Positions 28,193 to 35,224 of a stretch of DNA of 64,000 bases are shown here, one piece after another; the stretch's first letter is position 1; every line of letters begins with the position of its first letter. The stretch is from Gemmatimonadota bacterium (lineage in GTDB: Bacteria > Gemmatimonadota > Gemmatimonadetes > Longimicrobiales > Gaopeijiaceae): the NCBI GenBank assembly GCA_022823225.1, contig JAJDXM010000032.1, forward strand, positions 24,829 to 88,828. The letters are read 5' to 3'. The translations under genes and the position numbers were made by a program. The notes beneath the pieces are model-generated. The model did no database searches. It saw only the letters and a program-made list of their open reading frames with translations, and was not told where the DNA came from.

Positions 28193-28630
28193 TTGCTGTT
28201 CGCGGCCAGCACTGTTTTCGACTATCGGGCCGAAAATGAACTCATGGCTCACCGGAAAACGATCGCGGCGGGCGGTGGAGGGGTGCTTGTCGTAGCCCAC
28301 GCACGCGATTGCATCCAAGTGTCTCAGAGCCTCGCAGTACTCGCCAATACACTGGAAGCCCGCCGGGTTCCCATGCGCGGGCTAGTGATCCTTGAAAGCG
28401 GTTCACGAGCAGCGGTTAGGGACGCAGTCGAAGTCGGGAGCACCCGGTTTCCCCATTCCGTCGTCCGTGCACGTGCCATCGCGCCCCTTCTCCGAGCTAC
28501 CGGGTTCGATACTACACCCATAGCGTTGGTGGTCGATTCAACCGGTCACATTGTTGGCTTGGAGCACATTGGCTCTGACGCAGGGGTGATCGGACGTCTG
28601 ACGAACATGCTGGAAATGAATGCTCGATGA
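28193..28630 (+). CDS. Small thioredoxin-fold-like (redoxin-like) protein
   Basis: 145 residues from TTG 28193, immediately hydrophobic (LLFAASTVF) and possibly an incomplete signal peptide. The body has the order of a thioredoxin-like fold: VLVVAHARDCIQ with a single Cys where TlpA-type proteins carry C-x-x-C, VPMRGLVIL in the next strand, then DTTPIALVVDSTGHIVGLEHIG with the cis-Pro-like T-P. Only one of the usual two cysteines is present, so classical disulfide chemistry is doubtful. It overlaps the propeller gene (ATGA). Similar small partners beside propeller genes suggest a functional pair. The start is uncertain. Confidence 0.5.
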   Translation: MLFAASTVFDYRAENELMAHRKTIAAGGGGVLVVAHARDCIQVSQSLAVLANTLEARRVPMRGLVILESGSRAAVRDAVEVGSTRFPHSVVRARAIAPLLRATGFDTTPIALVVDSTGHIVGLEHIGSDAGVIGRLTNMLEMNAR

Positions 28631-29634
28631 GAATCCTGCTCACGATCGCGCTGACGGCGGTCTTCCCGCTTGGCGGCATGAGTGCGGAAGCCCTCGATCA
28701 GGTTCCCATCTTTGAGCGGGGTCAGGGTTCGCGGACCGATCTCGAGGCCGCGTGGGACACGCTGTGGACGTTCGGTGGAGTAGGAGATACGCTCCTGTCG
28801 TCCGCCGGAAACCTGGTGCCCGATGATCGTGGAGGCGTGTTCTTCATGGATCATCTTCTATCCAGGATTCATCATCTCGACGACAGAGGGCAGCTCCGCT
28901 GGAGTTGGGGAACGGAGGGTCGCGGCCCAGGCGAGTTGCGAGAGGCACGTGCGATGGCGTTGGACGTCAACGGAGGCTTGGTTCTCGTCGACTACGGGAA
29001 TGGGAAGATAATGAACCTCAGCTACGACGGGGATCTTGTTGGCGAAGTCGGATATGATCTGCGCACGGGACTCGTCTTCGGGGTTGCGGTGCTCGAATCG
29101 GGACTATATGTGATGAACACTCCAGCTTCGGTCCCCTGGGTCCTAGTCGATCGGGAAGGCAAGACCGTGGAATCAGTGGATTTGCCGCTCGGCTTTGAGG
29201 GCCTTTCCATGCGCCAGCGGACAGGATCCGTCGCTCACTGGAAGGAAGACCGTTGGGTATTCGGTTTCCAGATCGGCAATGGGTGGTTCACCTTTTGGCG
29301 TGAAGTGCCGGACCTTGCAAGTCCGTATATCGAGCACACGGACTTCCCGCCGAGGGATGCGCCAATGACTCGTGATCCAACTTTCTCTGGGATTTCACTT
29401 TCGGTACATGGAGATACACTCGCGGTGCTGTTCGGCGGAAACACGCGACTCAAGCTATTCTGGATTGACCTGTACGATCTCAACACCGGCAGCTATCTGA
29501 AGTCGTTGTTCCTGCCCAAATCGGCCAGCCACGCCGTCATGGGCCCGCAGGGACAAGTGTTTTTGGTCACGCATGACCTTTACCCGACCGTGATGGCCAT
29601 CCGGCCTCTGTCGGATTCGAATCGCAACGACTAA
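28627..29634 (+). CDS. 6-bladed beta-propeller protein, intact copy
   Basis: 335 residues; signal peptide MRILLTIALTAVFPLGGMSAEA without a lipobox. Propeller loop GTEGRGPGEL near residue 100 and strands NLVPDDRGGVFFMD, ALDVNGGLVLVDYGNGK and SHAVMGPQGQVFLVT define the fold. Translationally coupled to the redoxin-like gene. Both its start (copy at 30775-30860) and its end (copy at 27253-27459) have degenerate duplicates on the opposite strand. GC content is clearly lower than in flanking housekeeping-type genes, supporting horizontal origin. Confidence 0.8.
   Translation: MRILLTIALTAVFPLGGMSAEALDQVPIFERGQGSRTDLEAAWDTLWTFGGVGDTLLSSAGNLVPDDRGGVFFMDHLLSRIHHLDDRGQLRWSWGTEGRGPGELREARAMALDVNGGLVLVDYGNGKIMNLSYDGDLVGEVGYDLRTGLVFGVAVLESGLYVMNTPASVPWVLVDREGKTVESVDLPLGFEGLSMRQRTGSVAHWKEDRWVFGFQIGNGWFTFWREVPDLASPYIEHTDFPPRDAPMTRDPTFSGISLSVHGDTLAVLFGGNTRLKLFWIDLYDLNTGSYLKSLFLPKSASHAVMGPQGQVFLVTHDLYPTVMAIRPLSDSNRND
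29422..29631 (+). repeat. Partner of the inverted repeat at 27253-27459
   Basis: This is the 3' part of the intact propeller gene. It matches the minus strand of the decayed copy without the 5-base insertion, so this arm is the functional version. Confidence 0.75.
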
Positions 29635-29639
29635 GGATA

Positions 29640-29840
29640 ATTTCGTGTTGTACCGGTCCCGGTTTCCTGGACAAGGTGACGGCTTAGACATCAGGCCGCC
29701 CTTCTGGTGAGCTTTCTCACGGACCCGGGCCGGGGTCATGTACCCGTGCCGCTGGAGAAGCCAGCTGTTGTTGTATCGCTCGATGAAGGCCCCGATCACC
29801 GCTCTGGCCTCCTCAAGGGTCTCGAAACGGCGGGGCGACC
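29640..29840 (-). mobile_element. IS3-family transposase C-terminal remnant
   Basis: The minus strand reads RRFETLEEARAVIGAFIERY followed by NNSWLLQRHGYMTPARVREKA, the C-terminal end of an IS3-type OrfB integrase (the region after the catalytic Glu), then SKPSPCPGNRDRYNT before a stop. The catalytic D-D-E part is absent: upstream on this strand the frame runs into unrelated sequence. No terminal repeats could be identified. It lies directly after the intact propeller gene, pointing to IS-mediated rearrangement. Confidence 0.65.
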
Positions 29841-30040
29841 TCGACGGCCCTCCTTCGAGACCGGCTCAAGCGAGTCGGAGGGACTCGCAGCCCCCATGGG
29901 CCGCACGGGCGCTGTCACCACCCATCGAGACCGCCCACTAAGCCGCAAACACCTCGAAAACCCACCCGGATCCCAGGCTAAAGGCCTGAAAAAGTTGCGC
30001 TTACGCGCATAAAATGGACGAGATCTAGCTAAGCTAAATT

Positions 30041-30285
30041 GGAGTTACGTGACTTCCTGCCGTAACTTGCGCCGCGATCCGCCGACGAGGCGGAACAGGT
30101 CGTCGCGGGCGCGCTGGACGATTTTGGCAGCGTCGAGGTCGCTGGCGGCCGCGGCGAGCTGATCGAGGGTTCGAAGGTGACGCCGGGCCGGAGGAAGCGT
30201 TCGGCGCCGGCAGTGACTTGAACTTCTCGTAGGGGGTGGCGACATCCTGGTGGCGGTAGCGGCGCTTGATGCAGCCGTTGGGGCT
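30041..30285 (-). pseudogene. Transposase (integrase-core type) C-terminal remnant with frameshifts
   Basis: Minus-strand frames piece together as NGCIKRRYRHQDVATPYEKF, a shift, ERFLRPGVTFE, another shift, then LDQLAAAASDLDAAKIVQRA and LFRLVGGSRRKL to a TAA. The R-Y-x-H-x-x-x-x-T-P-Y-E-K block is the familiar C-terminal tail of a DDE integrase-type transposase of the IS481-like group. Two frameshifts and the absence of the catalytic domain mark it as dead. Confidence 0.6.
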
Positions 30286-30774
30286 GGTGACCTCGGTGGG
30301 GGACGAGGGCGTGGGGGACGTGGATGTGTCCGAGCCACCTGCGTACGACGCTGCCGTAGCACCTTCCTCGACCGCACCGGACTGGGCCCGACGAGGTTCA
30401 GCAGCATGGCGCTGGGCGACCCAAACCTGCTGCGCCAAGATCGAAGGCTGCCGTAGGCCGACGCTACGCACTGCGGACGGCGTTCTCGCGTTCATCTCTG
30501 GATTCGGCCGGGTCGGGCCGCGCGCGCGACCCAGCCCGCCGCCCCCGCTACCGGAAGCCTGCATCGAGCGTTGAAGAGAACCAGGAGGAACACAGCGATG
30601 GCGGAACAACGGCCGGAACCGGGAACCAACTTTTCCGGTTGTCGCCTTCCTGCGGCGCCCGGAGGTGATGGCCCGCGTCGTCCTGCCGCGGAGCATCATC
30701 TCTATGATGGTGGCCGCCGGGCCTTCCCCAAAAGTCGGTACCGCTGGGCGCGCGCCGTGGGCTGGATCGAAGCA
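30286..30774. other. Unassigned island sequence
   Basis: About 490 bases between the transposase remnant and a propeller 5' fragment. The open frames here are GC-driven and none has a recognisable domain, signal or ribosome site. A minus-strand segment near 30600-30730 (Arg/Lys-rich) could be more transposase debris, but I cannot support that. Confidence 0.4.
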
Positions 30775-30860
30775 AAGATGGGAACCTGATCGAGGGCTTC
30801 CGTACTTGAGCTGCCGGGCGGAAAGAACACCGTCAGCGCGATCGTGAGCAGAATTCTCAT
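30775..30860 (-). pseudogene. 5' fragment of a propeller gene
   Basis: From ATG 30860 the minus strand encodes MRILLTIALTVFFPPGSSST and continues EALDQVPIF. This is nearly the same as the first 29 residues of the intact propeller gene at 28627, and then it diverges abruptly. The ATG keeps an upstream GTGATACAGG. It may be the 5' end of the same ancestral minus-strand gene whose 3' end survives at 27253, split by the intervening 3.3 kb, or a separate copy. Confidence 0.7.
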
Positions 30861-30896
30861 CCTGTATCACTTCGCTTCATTCATGCCACTCAATTC

Positions 30897-32111
30897 TCAC
30901 CCCCCGATCGCCAGATTCACGATCTCGCGAAACCGGCGCACCGGGTTCCTTCCCCCCGGCGTCTGCGTGAACACCAGCACGATCAGGTCCTGGTTCGGGT
31001 CAACGAAGGCGTTGGTTCCGTCGGAGCCGCTGTGCGAGTACACACCCTCCTCGGACACCGACCAGCCATACCCGTAGTATGACGGCGGCCCGCTCGAGGC
31101 CGGGTTGGCCCGGATCTTCGGCGTCGTCATCAGGCGCACCGTCTGCTCCGAGAGATACCGCCGCCCACCGTACTCGCCGCCGTTGAGGAACATCTGGCAG
31201 AAGATCACATAGTCGCCCGCCGTCGAGATCATTCCGCCGGACGCCCGCACGAACGGCACCTGCGGCGGATCGCCGGGGGTCCATCCGGGCATCCATTCGC
31301 CCGCGCCGTCCCGCTGGTAGTAGACGACGGACATGCGGTCGAGCTTGCCGTCCATCTTCTCGTCGACTTCGTGGTGATAGCTGTCGTTCATCCCCAGCGG
31401 GGTGTACAGCTCGGCGTCGAGGTATGCGTCCATCGGCATCCCCGACGCCATCTCGATGAGGGCGCCGAGGGTGTTGAAGCCGGGGTTGTTGTAGTTGTAG
31501 CTGGTGCCGGGAGTGACTTCGGCGCCGACGCTGCCGAAGCGGGCGGCTTCGAGCTGCAGGGTCGGCGCGTCCGGGTGCTCCGCCGACGGCTCCATGTACG
31601 GCCGCAGGAAGAGCGTCGGAATCCTCAGCCCGCTGGAGTGCGACAGGAGGTGCCCGATGTTGATGAACCCGGCGCGGTAGTTGTCCCATTCGGGCATGTG
31701 TTCGCGCACGAGATCGCTGTAGGCGAGATCGCCGTCCTCCACGAGCATGGCAACGCCCGCCGCCACCACCGGCTTCGTGTTCGACGCCATCCGGAAGAGC
31801 GTGTTCGGCTCCATCGGGACGCCGCGCGCCTGGTCCCGCCACCCGACCGCCTCGTGGAGCACGATCTTGCCGTCCTTCGCCACGAGCAGCACCGCGCCGA
31901 CGAGGTCACCCCGCTCCACCGCCTCCTCGTAGAGCGCGACACCGCCGGCCAGCACGCCCGCCGACATTCCGGCCTCGGCCGGGGTGCCCCTCGTGACCAC
32001 GGGTCCCTGGGCGGACAGATGTGCCGCCGGGACGGTCGCCGCGATGCCCGTCGCCATCAGGACCGCGAGCAGGGCCGCGGATCGACGTAATATGTAATGT
32101 TTACATGACAT
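30897..32111 (-). CDS. Secreted beta-lactamase-family serine hydrolase
   Basis: 404 residues; signal peptide RRSAALLAVLMATGIAATVP ending HLSAQ. The penicillin-binding/esterase fold is shown by S-x-x-K in RMASNTKPVV (nucleophile Ser), Y-x-N in SYNYNNPG and H-S-G in VYSHSGSDGT. Class C-like family members include D-aminopeptidases, esterases and carboxypeptidases; resistance activity cannot be inferred. The ATG at 32111 is preceded by AAGGAGAAG at eight bases, a strong ribosome site that fixes the start. The recurring dyad overlaps the start codon, so regulation is likely. Confidence 0.88.
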   Translation of the reverse strand: MSCKHYILRRSAALLAVLMATGIAATVPAAHLSAQGPVVTRGTPAEAGMSAGVLAGGVALYEEAVERGDLVGAVLLVAKDGKIVLHEAVGWRDQARGVPMEPNTLFRMASNTKPVVAAGVAMLVEDGDLAYSDLVREHMPEWDNYRAGFINIGHLLSHSSGLRIPTLFLRPYMEPSAEHPDAPTLQLEAARFGSVGAEVTPGTSYNYNNPGFNTLGALIEMASGMPMDAYLDAELYTPLGMNDSYHHEVDEKMDGKLDRMSVVYYQRDGAGEWMPGWTPGDPPQVPFVRASGGMISTAGDYVIFCQMFLNGGEYGGRRYLSEQTVRLMTTPKIRANPASSGPPSYYGYGWSVSEEGVYSHSGSDGTNAFVDPNQDLIVLVFTQTPGGRNPVRRFREIVNLAIGG

Positions 32112-32121
32112 TTTGTAATCT
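32092..32121. promoter_or_regulatory. Recurrent dyad, site D, overlapping the start codon
   Basis: Two overlapping inverted repeats: ATGTAATGTTTACATGACAT (32092-32111), fitting ATGTNATGTNNACATNACAT, and ACATGACATTTTGTAATCT (32103-32121), one mismatch from ACATNACANNNTGTNATGT. Together they cover the ribosome-site spacer and first seven codons of the serine hydrolase gene. A protein bound here would block initiation or elongation directly. Confidence 0.55.
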
Positions 32122-32209
32122 TCTCCTTACAGCGTGGTCTTCATGGCCTCGGCCGTGGCCGTCGTCGTGACCGTGGCGCCCTGGCCGTGCCCCTCACGCG
32201 CCCGCCCCC

Positions 32210-33526
32210 TCAGAGGTCGTCCTCCCTGACCGCCTCGACCAGGTACTTCAGCGCGAACGAGCCGATCCAGTGCGACCCGGCGTACTCGGCGTCGAACATC
32301 GTCTCGAACCCGGTGTGCACGTGGATGGCCGCGAGTTCGCGGAAGACGGCCACCCTTTCGTCCGTGGCCGGCAGCGCCGCCGCAACGTGCAGCATCGCCT
32401 CGGCGCGCGTGAACGCCAGCCCGATCAGGTGCGACCGCCTGCCGAGCAGCGCTCGAATCGAATCGTTGACCAGGACGTCCCCGCCATCCGGGACCCGGGC
32501 CGCCACGGAGTCCCTCATCACGGGGCTGCGGAGGGGGTCGAAGTCGGCCGAATCGATGGGGGGAAGGAGGGAATCCAGCCACGGCACGTAGTCCTCCGGA
32601 TCCATCACCCGGGCCATCAGAGCCGCTTCTTCGAGACAGGGCGACAGGAAGTCGGACCGCCCGGGCTCGTCGGCGACCGCGCAGCCCTTGTCGTCGGCGT
32701 AGAAGCGGACAGCGGCGTCCCTGAGGGTTCGCTCAAGCCCCCGGCGCGGCGCCATCTCGAGCGCCTGCATGGTCGTCGCAATGGCAAAGGCCGTGTTCGT
32801 GTGGGCCCCCGACCGGGACGGCTCCTCCAGCTCGGTCAGGTAGTCGCCGAGCCGGTCGGCGAACAGGTCCGCCAGCGGTTCGAGCCGGTCGCTCCAGGTC
32901 TCCGCCTCCGGGTCGTCCCACGACGCCAGCTCCGCATGCAGGAGCAGCAGCCAGGCCCATCCGTACGGCCGCTCGAAGGTGCGGTTCCGCGCGAAGAACT
33001 CCATTTCACCCCGTATCGTGCCCTCGGTGATGTGGCTCCTGAGCTTCTCGCGGACCAGCGGCGCGGTCGACAGGTCCGGGAACTCCTTGACCAGGCGGAC
33101 CATCGTCCAGGTGGAGTTGACGGCGGAGTGCCAGTCCCAGCAGCCGTAGAATGCGCGGTCCTGCTCGAAACCCGGCCGCCGCGTGTAGGTGACGTCGTAC
33201 AGGTAGGTGGACCGGCTTCGGGGCAGCGCCTGCGGGCGGTCGATGCAGGACAGTGGCAGCGACCCGAGCGAGAGGGCGGTCTCGAGGTCGAGAACGCGCT
33301 CGGGGAGGGGAGCGGCGGAGCCGGGTTCGAGGTCTGGAGCGTGGGAGGCGGGTTCGCCGTCTGCGCCGCCTGCCGCGTTTCCGGCGAGCGCGTCGGCGGA
33401 ATCTTCATCCGCGGAAACCGCCGCTTCGTGCGAGGCGTTCGATGGCGAGTGGTCTGGCGCACAGGCACCGCACAGGAGCGCCAATACTGCAGTGGCGGTT
33501 GTCGAGATCAGGGGCGACCGGAACAT
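32210..33526 (-). CDS. DUF2891 family lipoprotein
   Basis: 438 residues. Signal MFRSPLISTTATAVLALLCGACAP has a lipobox, followed by a 60-residue acidic, Ala/Ser-rich linker. The DUF2891 signature FYGCWDWHSAVNSTWTMVRL sits near residue 125, with RPYGWAWLLLLHAEL, GAHTNTAFA and AEYAGSHWIGSFA further on. The alpha-helical repeats resemble alpha/alpha-toroid enzymes; in other bacteria DUF2891 is sometimes described as a putative glycan-processing protein, which is unproven. A dyad lies 69 bases upstream. It may share control with the serine hydrolase gene, whose start is not far downstream. Confidence 0.82.
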   Translation of the reverse strand: MFRSPLISTTATAVLALLCGACAPDHSPSNASHEAAVSADEDSADALAGNAAGGADGEPASHAPDLEPGSAAPLPERVLDLETALSLGSLPLSCIDRPQALPRSRSTYLYDVTYTRRPGFEQDRAFYGCWDWHSAVNSTWTMVRLVKEFPDLSTAPLVREKLRSHITEGTIRGEMEFFARNRTFERPYGWAWLLLLHAELASWDDPEAETWSDRLEPLADLFADRLGDYLTELEEPSRSGAHTNTAFAIATTMQALEMAPRRGLERTLRDAAVRFYADDKGCAVADEPGRSDFLSPCLEEAALMARVMDPEDYVPWLDSLLPPIDSADFDPLRSPVMRDSVAARVPDGGDVLVNDSIRALLGRRSHLIGLAFTRAEAMLHVAAALPATDERVAVFRELAAIHVHTGFETMFDAEYAGSHWIGSFALKYLVEAVREDDL

Positions 33527-33584
33527 GGCACTAGTTTCCCGTCCCGGACATCCGCGCTGGACCGCTGCGCTCGCCGAACCTAAC

Positions 33585-33613
33585 TGTCATGTCTACATTA
33601 CCAAATGTCATGT
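33585..33613. promoter_or_regulatory. Recurrent dyad, site E
   Basis: ACATTACCAAATGTCATGT (33595-33613) fits ACATNACANNNTGTNATGT with one mismatch. An extra TGTCATGT half-site precedes it (33585-33592) and TTTACAT follows at 33618-33624, so several half-sites are arrayed in one face-aligned block. It lies 69-87 bases upstream of the DUF2891 lipoprotein (minus) and is not near any other start. Confidence 0.55.
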
Positions 33614-33715
33614 CTAATTTACATTTTGGTCCTTGAGGCTCCGCTATGCGTTGCGCCTCGGCACTCTCGTTAGCACGCGAACTTCCGGGATGGGACACTT
33701 GCAACGTGCGGTCAT

Positions 33716-34774
33716 TCACCGGACCGAGACAAGTCCGTCGTCCAGCAGCTGCCGAAAGTGTTCCACCACCGATTCGGCGGCCGGCCGGTAGCTCATGCCG
33801 AGCAGGGTCCGCGACCGCCGGTTGTCGAACCGAAGCGGATATCCGAGGTTGCGCCTGGCCACGGCCTGCGGAATGCCCCTTCGCGGAGCCAGCATGAGCG
33901 CCGCCAGCCTGGAGACGGCGTTGCGCGGAAACGGAAAGCCGTCGCCGAAGCTGTTGCGCAGGATTCCCCCGATTTCAATCACCGACAATGACTCGCTGAC
34001 GAGAATGTGCCGTCCCGACGCCTCCGGGGTGACCGCGGCCCGCAGGTGGGCATCCGCCACGTCGCGCACATCGACGATCGCGAACTCCAGCTCCGGGGCG
34101 CCGAAGCGGTAGTAGCCGTTCCCGAAGTCGACCATCATCAGCACGCCCTCCGCCTTCGTATTTGGACTGAGGCCCGGCCCCAGAACGAGACCCGGGTTCA
34201 GCACGACCAGATCCCAGCGGGACTGCGCCTCGGCGATCTTCCAGGCCAGCCGCTCCGACAGGGTCTTGGAGTAGGAATAGGGCTGGTGGTTCTCGCCGCT
34301 GGTCGTGTTCCAGTGGCTCTCGTCGAAGCGGTCGTCGTCGATCTCCTCCAGGTCGGCGGCATCGCCGTAGATGGCCGTGATGCTGGACGTCAGGACCACC
34401 CGCCGTACAGACGGCGTGCGGTTGGCCGCGTGCAGGACGTTCCGGGTCCCGGCGGTGGCCGGCTCGATCAGGTCCCGCACCGGGTCCTCCACGCCGCGCA
34501 CGATGAGCGGCGAGGCGGTGTGAAAGACCAGACGGCAGCCGGCCATGGCCGAATCGAACGCGCCGGGATCCAGAAGGTCGGCGCGGAAAAGGGCCAGCGT
34601 CCCGGGGCAATCCCGCGCCGCGGCCTTCAGGTGGGCGGTCTTCGTGGCGTCCTGCGGGTCGCGCACCGTCGCGTGGACGTCGAAGCCTCGTTCGAGGAGC
34701 CGCATGACCAGCCACGACGCGACGTACCCGTTGCTCCCAGTGACCAGCACGGGGGTGGAGTGGGGTGGTGTCAC
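33716..34774 (-). CDS. NAD(P)-dependent epimerase/dehydratase (extended SDR, dihydroflavonol-reductase-like)
   Basis: 352 residues from a GTG with AGGA seven bases before it. The Rossmann motif VLVTGSNGYVASWLVMRLL starts about residue 9. The catalytic set is VLTSSITAIYG (Ser) and YSYSKTLSERLAW (Y-x-x-x-K). VVLNPGLVLGPGLSP is the extended-SDR substrate-side motif. Members reduce aldehydes/ketones on small or lipid-derived substrates (also called aldehyde or cinnamoyl-CoA reductases). It is divergent from the PKS cluster with 128 bases between them, so it could be a tailoring reductase of that cluster, but this is only positional. Confidence 0.85.
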   Translation of the reverse strand: MTPPHSTPVLVTGSNGYVASWLVMRLLERGFDVHATVRDPQDATKTAHLKAAARDCPGTLALFRADLLDPGAFDSAMAGCRLVFHTASPLIVRGVEDPVRDLIEPATAGTRNVLHAANRTPSVRRVVLTSSITAIYGDAADLEEIDDDRFDESHWNTTSGENHQPYSYSKTLSERLAWKIAEAQSRWDLVVLNPGLVLGPGLSPNTKAEGVLMMVDFGNGYYRFGAPELEFAIVDVRDVADAHLRAAVTPEASGRHILVSESLSVIEIGGILRNSFGDGFPFPRNAVSRLAALMLAPRRGIPQAVARRNLGYPLRFDNRRSRTLLGMSYRPAAESVVEHFRQLLDDGLVSVR

Positions 34775-34902
34775 AGTGGATCCTCGTATCCAGGCGAACG
34801 GGCGATCATACTGGTCGATACGGCACGATAGTAGCATAATCCCGCCACAATGTTACTTTGAGTAAGATTCACCAACAGTTTCCCCATCCACGGAATCGCG
34901 CC

Positions 34903-35184
34903 ATGGCCAACCGCAACTACGACAGACCCATCACCCTGAAGAAGGCCGTCGACCTGCAGGTCGTCGGTGAGAACATCCTCGATGTCGCCGACTTCGCGAT
35001 CGAAAAGTACGAGTTCGAGCAGGACACCACACTGTCCGAAGAACTCCGGGAAGCAGCGATCGAGCAGATCCGCGACGATCTGTGGGATCTGGTCAAGGAC
35101 TTTCGTGCGCGACGGAAGAAGTGGCTCCAGATGATGTTCGACACCGCCGACAAGGCGGTTCAAGGAGTGGTCGACGCTTCCTAG
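34903..35184 (+). CDS. Small charged helical protein preceding the PKS
   Basis: 93 residues from ATG 34903 (MANRNYDRPITLKKAV); a TTG at 34858 would add 15. It is rich in Asp/Glu and Lys/Arg, without signal or membrane segment, and predicted mostly helical. ENILDVADFAIEKYEFEQDT and EQIRDDLWDLVKDFRARRKK look amphipathic. I do not recognise the family. It is followed after 40 bases by the PKS gene on the same strand, and a CATAAT hexamer (34835-34840) may be the -10 of their common promoter. A partner, docking or regulatory protein for the synthase is a guess from position only. Confidence 0.6.
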   Translation: MANRNYDRPITLKKAVDLQVVGENILDVADFAIEKYEFEQDTTLSEELREAAIEQIRDDLWDLVKDFRARRKKWLQMMFDTADKAVQGVVDAS

Positions 35185-35224
35185 CATCGCCGCTCCAGCC
35201 GGCGAGGAGGCAAGGAACCGCCTC

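Noticed and set aside
30897..32111. Antibiotic-resistance beta-lactamase
   Set aside because: The S-x-x-K/Y-x-N/H-S-G pattern is shared by esterases and peptidases; nothing shows resistance activity.
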